Positions 32,694-36,118 of a stretch of DNA of 36,118 nucleotides are shown here, piece after piece. The notes beneath the pieces were generated by a model. That model did no database searches, had not been told where the DNA came from, and saw nothing but the letters and a program-made list of their open reading frames with translations. A program made the position numbers and the translations under genes. The first letter of the stretch is position 1. The number at the start of each line of letters is the position of its first letter. Origin of the DNA: Oceanobacillus indicireducens (GTDB lineage: Bacteria > Bacillota > Bacilli > Bacillales > Amphibacillaceae); NCBI RefSeq assembly GCF_014647195.1, contig NZ_BMOS01000032.1, forward strand, positions 1 to 36,118, given 5' to 3'.

Positions 32694-33245
32694 ATGATTA
32701 AAGCAGATCATCATTTGGATGCAAAGGGACTTGCTTGTCCGATGCCGGTTGTAAAAACTAAAAAAGCAATAAATGATCTGGAAGAAGGAGTTATTTTGGA
32801 AGTTCAGGCAACAGATAAAGGATCAAAAGCAGATTTGACTGCTTGGGCAAGTTCTGTTGGGCATCAATATTTAGGAACAGTGGAAGAAGGTGATGTACTT
32901 TACCATTACATCCGCAAAGGTTCGGATGAGCCAAAAGTGGAAAAAGCATTCGAACGGATTATTTCCTTTGAGGAATTAGAATCACGTGACGGTTTGATTT
33001 TAGATGTGCGTGAAGGAGCGGAATATGCGTTTGGTCATATAGGGGGTGCTAAGTCCATTCCGCTAGGAGAACTAGAATCCCGCATGAAGGAATTGGATAA
33101 AGATGAAGAGATTTATGTGGTTTGCCGTACCGGTAACCGCTCTGATTTAGCGGCACAGCTTTTAGCTGACAATGGTTTTACAAAAGTGTATAACGTTCTT
33201 CCAGGTATGAATGGATGGAACGGGAAAATAACAAAAGAATTTTAG
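32694..33245 (+). CDS. yrkF: TusA-rhodanese fusion sulfurtransferase (YrkF-like)
   Basis: A 183-aa cytosolic sulfur carrier. Residues 1-75 are a TusA/SirA domain with LDAKGLACPMPVV and the sulfur-accepting Cys15. Residues 85-183 are a rhodanese domain with DVREGAEYAFGHIGGAKSIP-like sequence and the persulfide-forming Cys144 in VVCRTGNRS. It should take sulfane sulfur and pass it to partner proteins. The domain order matches B. subtilis YrkF. ATG 32694 is preferred to an in-frame ATG at 32643, which lies in the promoter region. First gene of the operon. Confidence 0.92.
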   Translation: MIKADHHLDAKGLACPMPVVKTKKAINDLEEGVILEVQATDKGSKADLTAWASSVGHQYLGTVEEGDVLYHYIRKGSDEPKVEKAFERIISFEELESRDGLILDVREGAEYAFGHIGGAKSIPLGELESRMKELDKDEEIYVVCRTGNRSDLAAQLLADNGFTKVYNVLPGMNGWNGKITKEF

Positions 33246-33254
33246 GAGGAATGT

Positions 33255-33653
33255 ATGATGTCAGAAAAGGTAGCGATCATTGCAGCAAACGGTGGATTGT
33301 TTGATGCGTACAAAGTATTTAATATTGCAACAGCGGCAGCAGCTTCAGAAAAAGAGGTCCAAATCTTTTTCACATTTGAAGGGTTAAACTTAATTCATAA
33401 GCAAGGAATGCACCATTTAGAAATGCCAGCTGGGAAAGAACATTTTGCTGAAGGATTCGAAAAAGCAAACACTCCTACAATCCCAGAGCTAGTGGAAATG
33501 GCGCAGGAGCTTGGTGTTAAATTTATTGCTTGCCAAATGACAATGGACGTCATGGGACTTACAAAAGAAGATTTCGTAAATGGAATCGAAGTTGGCGGGG
33601 CTGTAACATTCATTGAATTCGCTAAAAATGCTGCACCGACATTAACGTTCTAA
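33255..33653 (+). CDS. yrkE: DsrE-family sulfur carrier (YrkE-like)
   Basis: A 132-aa protein of the DsrE/DsrE2-like family. [19 protein letters not shown] and [13 protein letters not shown] form the typical first strands, and one Cys (Cys93) in [12 protein letters not shown] is the likely persulfide site. Proposed role: shuttling sulfane sulfur between TusA and rhodanese proteins. AGGAGGA is only 4 bp from ATG 33255 and 7 bp from ATG 33258, so translation may begin at the second Met. A hairpin and an operator-like site separate it from yrkH. Confidence 0.88.
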   Translation: MMSEKVAIIAANGGLFDAYKVFNIATAAAASEKEVQIFFTFEGLNLIHKQGMHHLEMPAGKEHFAEGFEKANTPTIPELVEMAQELGVKFIACQMTMDVMGLTKEDFVNGIEVGGAVTFIEFAKNAAPTLTF

Positions 33654-33667
33654 ATTGAAAAATTTCA

Positions 33668-33692
33668 TGCAGTGGAGAATTTCTCCACTGCA
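33668..33692. other. 12-bp perfect palindromic hairpin between yrkE and yrkH
   Basis: TGCAGTGGAGAA (33668-33679) and TTCTCCACTGCA (33681-33692) with one base between them. On the plus strand an A-run follows, so it is not a terminator for the operon. It may protect the yrkE 3' end, or stop antisense transcription. Confidence 0.6.
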
Positions 33693-33709
33693 AAAAAATC
33701 ACAAAATAA

Positions 33710-33723
33710 TACCCAGGGGGGTT
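33710..33723 (+). promoter_or_regulatory. operator-like site ahead of yrkH
   Basis: TACCCAGGGGGGTT, 9 bp before ATG 33733, with the same left half (TACCC) and G-tract as the sites at P1 and yrkF. No clear promoter accompanies it. Confidence 0.5.
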
Positions 33724-33732
33724 ACGAAAGAG

Positions 33733-34860
33733 ATGACAGTACAAAAGTGGACAGCAGCAAAAGTTGCTAGAAAAGTTATTGATAATGAAGAGCTTTTTAT
33801 TTTGGATGTACGTAATGAAGATGCGTTCCAAGATTGGAAAATTGAAGGTCATAAATTCGAATATTTAAATGTTCCATACTTTGAATTGTTAGATGGTGTG
33901 GAAGAGATTCTACCACAACTTCCAACTGACAAAGAAGTTTTAGTTGTTTGTGCGAAAGAAGGGTCTTCAGTGATGGTTGCCGAAATGTTAGCAGAAGAGG
34001 GCCGTGAAGCAGCTTATCTTGAAGGTGGAATGGGATCTTGGAGCAGCTATTTAGAACCTGTAAAAGTAGCAAACTTGGATAATGGCGGTGAGCTGTACCA
34101 GTTTGTCCGACTAGGGAAAGGTTGCCTCTCTTACATGGTAATCTCTGAAGGAGAAGCAGCGATTGTTGACGCAGTGCGCTTCACCGATGATTTTATAAAC
34201 TTTGCAAAAGATAAGGGTGCAAAAATCAAACACGTATTTGATACACATCTACACGCAGACCATATTTCAGGTGGACGGCATATTGCAGCTGAAACAGGCG
34301 CAACTTATTATTTACCACCAAAAGATGCGACGGAAGTAGTGTTTGATTATACAGCTCTTACCGATGGTTTAAATGTTAAAGTTGGTGCATCCAAAATTGA
34401 CGTTAGTGCACTATACACACCTGGTCATACGATTGGTTCAACTTCTTTCATCATTGATGATCAATTTTTATTGACAGGAGATATTTTATTTATCGACTCT
34501 ATTGGACGTCCGGATTTAGCCGGACTAGCGGAAGATTGGGTAGGGGATTTACGTGAAACATTATATTCTCGTTACCGCGAGCTTGCTGAAGAGTTAGTGG
34601 TGTTACCTGCACATTTTATGATCATCGATGAGTTAAATGAAAATGGTACCGTAGCAAGACGCTTAGGAGAGTTATTTAAAGAAAACCATGGCTTAAATAT
34701 CGAAGACGAAGAAGAGTTCCGCCGGACTGTGACAGATAACTTACCACCACAACCAAATTCACATGAGCGAATTCGTCAAGTGAATATGGGTAAAATCATC
34801 CCTGACAATGACGAACAAACCGAAATGGAAATTGGTCCAAATCGTTGTGCGGTTCGGTAA
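33733..34860 (+). CDS. yrkH: rhodanese-metallo-beta-lactamase fusion, persulfide dioxygenase type (YrkH-like)
   Basis: A 375-aa protein. Residues 1-110 form a rhodanese domain with [15 protein letters not shown] and active-site Cys73 in VVCAKEGSS. Residues 120-375 form an ETHE1-like MBL fold with [11 protein letters not shown] (171-181), a TPGHTIGS His and [20 protein letters not shown]1-type enzymes use one Fe(II) to oxidise glutathione or low-molecular-weight persulfides to sulfite. With a rhodanese fused, it may first load or release the persulfide. The domain order is the reverse of S. aureus CstB but matches B. subtilis YrkH as I recall it. ATG 33733 was chosen over an in-frame ATG at 33655, which would run through the hairpin and operator. 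Confidence 0.9.
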   Translation: MTVQKWTAAKVARKVIDNEELFILDVRNEDAFQDWKIEGHKFEYLNVPYFELLDGVEEILPQLPTDKEVLVVCAKEGSSVMVAEMLAEEGREAAYLEGGMGSWSSYLEPVKVANLDNGGELYQFVRLGKGCLSYMVISEGEAAIVDAVRFTDDFINFAKDKGAKIKHVFDTHLHADHISGGRHIAAETGATYYLPPKDATEVVFDYTALTDGLNVKVGASKIDVSALYTPGHTIGSTSFIIDDQFLLTGDILFIDSIGRPDLAGLAEDWVGDLRETLYSRYRELAEELVVLPAHFMIIDELNENGTVARRLGELFKENHGLNIEDEEEFRRTVTDNLPPQPNSHERIRQVNMGKIIPDNDEQTEMEIGPNRCAVR

Positions 34861-34916
34861 GAATTTATGAAGATATTGGTTTCAAACTATCTTAAATAAT
34901 AAAGGAGAAATACAAA

Positions 34917-35144
34917 ATGAATATTACGAAAACATTAGATGCGAAAGGTCTTGCTTGTCCAATGCCTGTCGTTCGAACAAAAAAAGCTATAGATACGATT
35001 AACTCTGGTGAAATACTTGAAGTGCTTGCAACAGACAAAGGTGCGTTAAGTGATATTACAGCTTGGGCAAAATCCGGTGGGCACACTTTACTAGAGCAGA
35101 AAACAGAAGATGATATTCTCTATTTCTATATTCAAAAAGCGTAA
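34917..35144 (+). CDS. yrkI: TusA-family sulfur carrier (YrkI-like)
   Basis: A 75-aa single-domain TusA with LDAKGLACPMPVVRTKKAI and sulfur-accepting Cys14. It is clearly related to the N-terminal half of yrkF, so the operon has two TusA modules. Ribosome binding site AAAGGAG. Expected to relay sulfur to or from the rhodanese domains. Confidence 0.92.
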   Translation: MNITKTLDAKGLACPMPVVRTKKAIDTINSGEILEVLATDKGALSDITAWAKSGGHTLLEQKTEDDILYFYIQKA

Positions 35145-35156
35145 TGAAAACCAAAT

Positions 35157-35184
35157 AGCGAGTAGAATCCTTACTCGCTTTTCT
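35157..35184 (+). terminator. intercistronic attenuator between yrkI and yrkJ
   Basis: AGCGAGTA / TACTCGCT stem (8 bp) with a 7-nt loop, then TTTCTAG. Probably lowers expression of the membrane protein downstream. Confidence 0.5.
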
Positions 35185-35207
35185 AGTTTAGGAAAGAAGG
35201 TTGCTCC

Positions 35208-35987
35208 ATGGATTTAACGTTTATCATCGTTGTATTTGCAATCGGATTTATTGGATCATTTTTATCCGGAATGTTAGGGGTCGGCGGTTCTATCATTAAA
35301 TATCCGATGCTTTTGTACATTCCTCCGTTATTTGGTTTAGTTGCCTTCACCGCGCATGAGGTGTCGGGGATAAGTGCCGTACAGGTGCTGTTCGCATCTA
35401 TCGCCGGAGTATGGGCATACCGTAAAGGTGGTTATCTAAATAAGCAGCTCATCATCTATATGGGAGGAGCTATCTTAATCGGTAGTTTAATCGGTAGTTA
35501 TGGTTCCGTCTTTTTATCAGGACAAACAGTAAATATCGTGTACGGTGTTTTAGCAATTATTGCCGCTGTGATGATGTTTATACCGAAGAAGCAAGTAGAC
35601 GATATGCCACTTGATGAGGTGACTTTTAATAAACCATTAGCAGTTATACTGGCTTTAATAGTTGGAATAGCATCCGGTATCGTTGGCGCTGCAGGTGGAT
35701 TCCTGCTAGTACCTATTTTGTTGACAGTGTTGCATATACCGACGCGAATGACAATAGCAACAAGTTTAGCTGTTACTTTTATATCTTCTATCGGAGGCAG
35801 TGTTGGTAAACTTGTTACCGGTCAAGTAGATTATTGGCCAGCATTAATTATGATTGTCGCAAGTCTCTTAGCTGCACCCCTCGGAGCAAAAGCCGGCAAG
35901 AAAATGAATACTCGAATTTTACAAGTTATTTTGGCGGTTATGATCGCAGGTACTGCAATAAAGATTTGGATTGATATTTTAATCTAA
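35208..35987 (+). CDS. yrkJ: TauE/SafE-family membrane exporter (YrkJ-like)
   Basis: A 259-aa protein with about eight hydrophobic helices in two halves, each opening with a glycine-rich segment: GFIGSFLSGMLGVGGSIIKYP at the N terminus (in part SGMLGVGGSIIKYPML) and GIASGIVGAAGGFLLVPIL in the second half. TauE/SafE proteins move sulfite, sulfoacetate or thiosulfate. In this operon, export of sulfite made by the persulfide dioxygenase is the natural guess. Start ATG with AGGAAAGAAGG upstream. Confidence 0.9.
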   Translation: MDLTFIIVVFAIGFIGSFLSGMLGVGGSIIKYPMLLYIPPLFGLVAFTAHEVSGISAVQVLFASIAGVWAYRKGGYLNKQLIIYMGGAILIGSLIGSYGSVFLSGQTVNIVYGVLAIIAAVMMFIPKKQVDDMPLDEVTFNKPLAVILALIVGIASGIVGAAGGFLLVPILLTVLHIPTRMTIATSLAVTFISSIGGSVGKLVTGQVDYWPALIMIVASLLAAPLGAKAGKKMNTRILQVILAVMIAGTAIKIWIDILI

Positions 35988-36037
35988 TAAATACAAAAAT
36001 GACTAAGGCTTTAAATAAAAATACGTTTAAATAGCAG

Positions 36038-36054
36038 TATACCCAAATGGGCAT
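36038..36054 (+). promoter_or_regulatory. operator-like site at the right edge
   Basis: TATACCCAAATGGGCAT has the TACCC/GGG core of the sites ahead of yrkF. It lies 50 bp beyond yrkJ and probably belongs to the next transcription unit, outside the window. The last 60 bp hold TTAGGAGC and a six-codon reading frame only. Confidence 0.45.
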
Positions 36055-36118
36055 GCGACGTTAAATTTTTTAGGAGCATTCCTGTAATGAAGAAATTTGA
36101 GGTTTGAACAAAAAAGAG

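Noticed and set aside
33668-33700. Terminator inside the sulfur operon
   Set aside because: The perfect 12-bp hairpin is followed by an A-run and not by T on the coding strand, so it would not terminate the operon transcript.
36087-36107. Start of a gene at the right edge after TTAGGAGC
   Set aside because: The frame from ATG 36087 stops after six codons; no other frame can be supported in the bases left.

Overview
The window is chromosomal DNA of a low-GC Gram-positive bacterium of the Bacillaceae, most like the Oceanobacillus/Virgibacillus side of the family (inference). The basis is the gene order (appDFABC, sigL-cggR-gapA-pgk-tpiA-gpmI-eno, secG-est-rnr-smpB-ssrA, a yrkFEHIJ-like sulfur operon), GGAGG-type ribosome binding sites with frequent GTG/TTG starts, consensus sigma-A promoters, and a BCCT osmolyte transporter.

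Layout. 1-1.2 kb: a tRNA-Arg(CCG), then shikimate kinase and a short RNase H-like protein on the minus strand. 1.3-7.1 kb: a five-gene oligopeptide ABC transporter operon. 7.1-7.75 kb: a gene-free stretch made of stacked repeats. 7.77-16.6 kb: sigL (sigma-54), a small glutaredoxin-like protein, then the glycolytic operon cggR-gapA-pgk-tpiA-gpmI-eno with a recognisable CggR operator. 16.8-18.5 kb: a nitroreductase and a convergent monoacylglycerol-lipase-like hydrolase. 18.6-24.4 kb: secG, carboxylesterase, RNase R, a ZIP metal transporter, smpB and tmRNA. 25.0-29.0 kb: a CopB-type P-type ATPase and a glycine-betaine-type BCCT carrier. 29.4-32.3 kb: a manganese-type ABC transporter in the order ATPase, permease, binding lipoprotein. 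32.5-36.0 kb: a persulfide/sulfane-sulfur operon (TusA-rhodanese, DsrE-like, rhodanese-MBL persulfide dioxygenase, TusA, TauE/SafE).

Most genes are ordinary. The unexplained material lies between them. (1) A two-hairpin element of about 155 bp occurs three times in the same orientation (7597-7748, 17452-17610, 29111-29266). Copy 1 ends 19 bp before the sigL start and creates a false upstream ATG; copy 2 supplies the stop codon of the lipase gene. (2) Two copies of a GC-rich repeat share a core but carry different perfect inverted arms (16 and 21 bp), and both lie inside a further 19-bp inverted repeat. (3) A multi-stem structured element (31197-31312) lies between the manganese permease and binding-protein genes. 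(4) Five TACCC-N4-GGGTA-like sites recur through and beyond the sulfur operon: one fills a promoter spacer, one is a perfect 18-bp palindrome, and two overlap the translation-start regions of yrkF and yrkH. This suggests a CsoR/CstR-family regulon whose regulator is not in the window. A GGGGTATTG motif is repeated three times ahead of the copper ATPase.

How the genes work together: the glycolytic operon converts triose phosphates to phosphoenolpyruvate under CggR control. The secG-est-rnr-smpB-ssrA block combines secretion with RNA decay and ribosome rescue. The sulfur operon should pass sulfane sulfur between TusA, rhodanese and DsrE carriers, oxidise persulfide to sulfite, and export the product through TauE/SafE.
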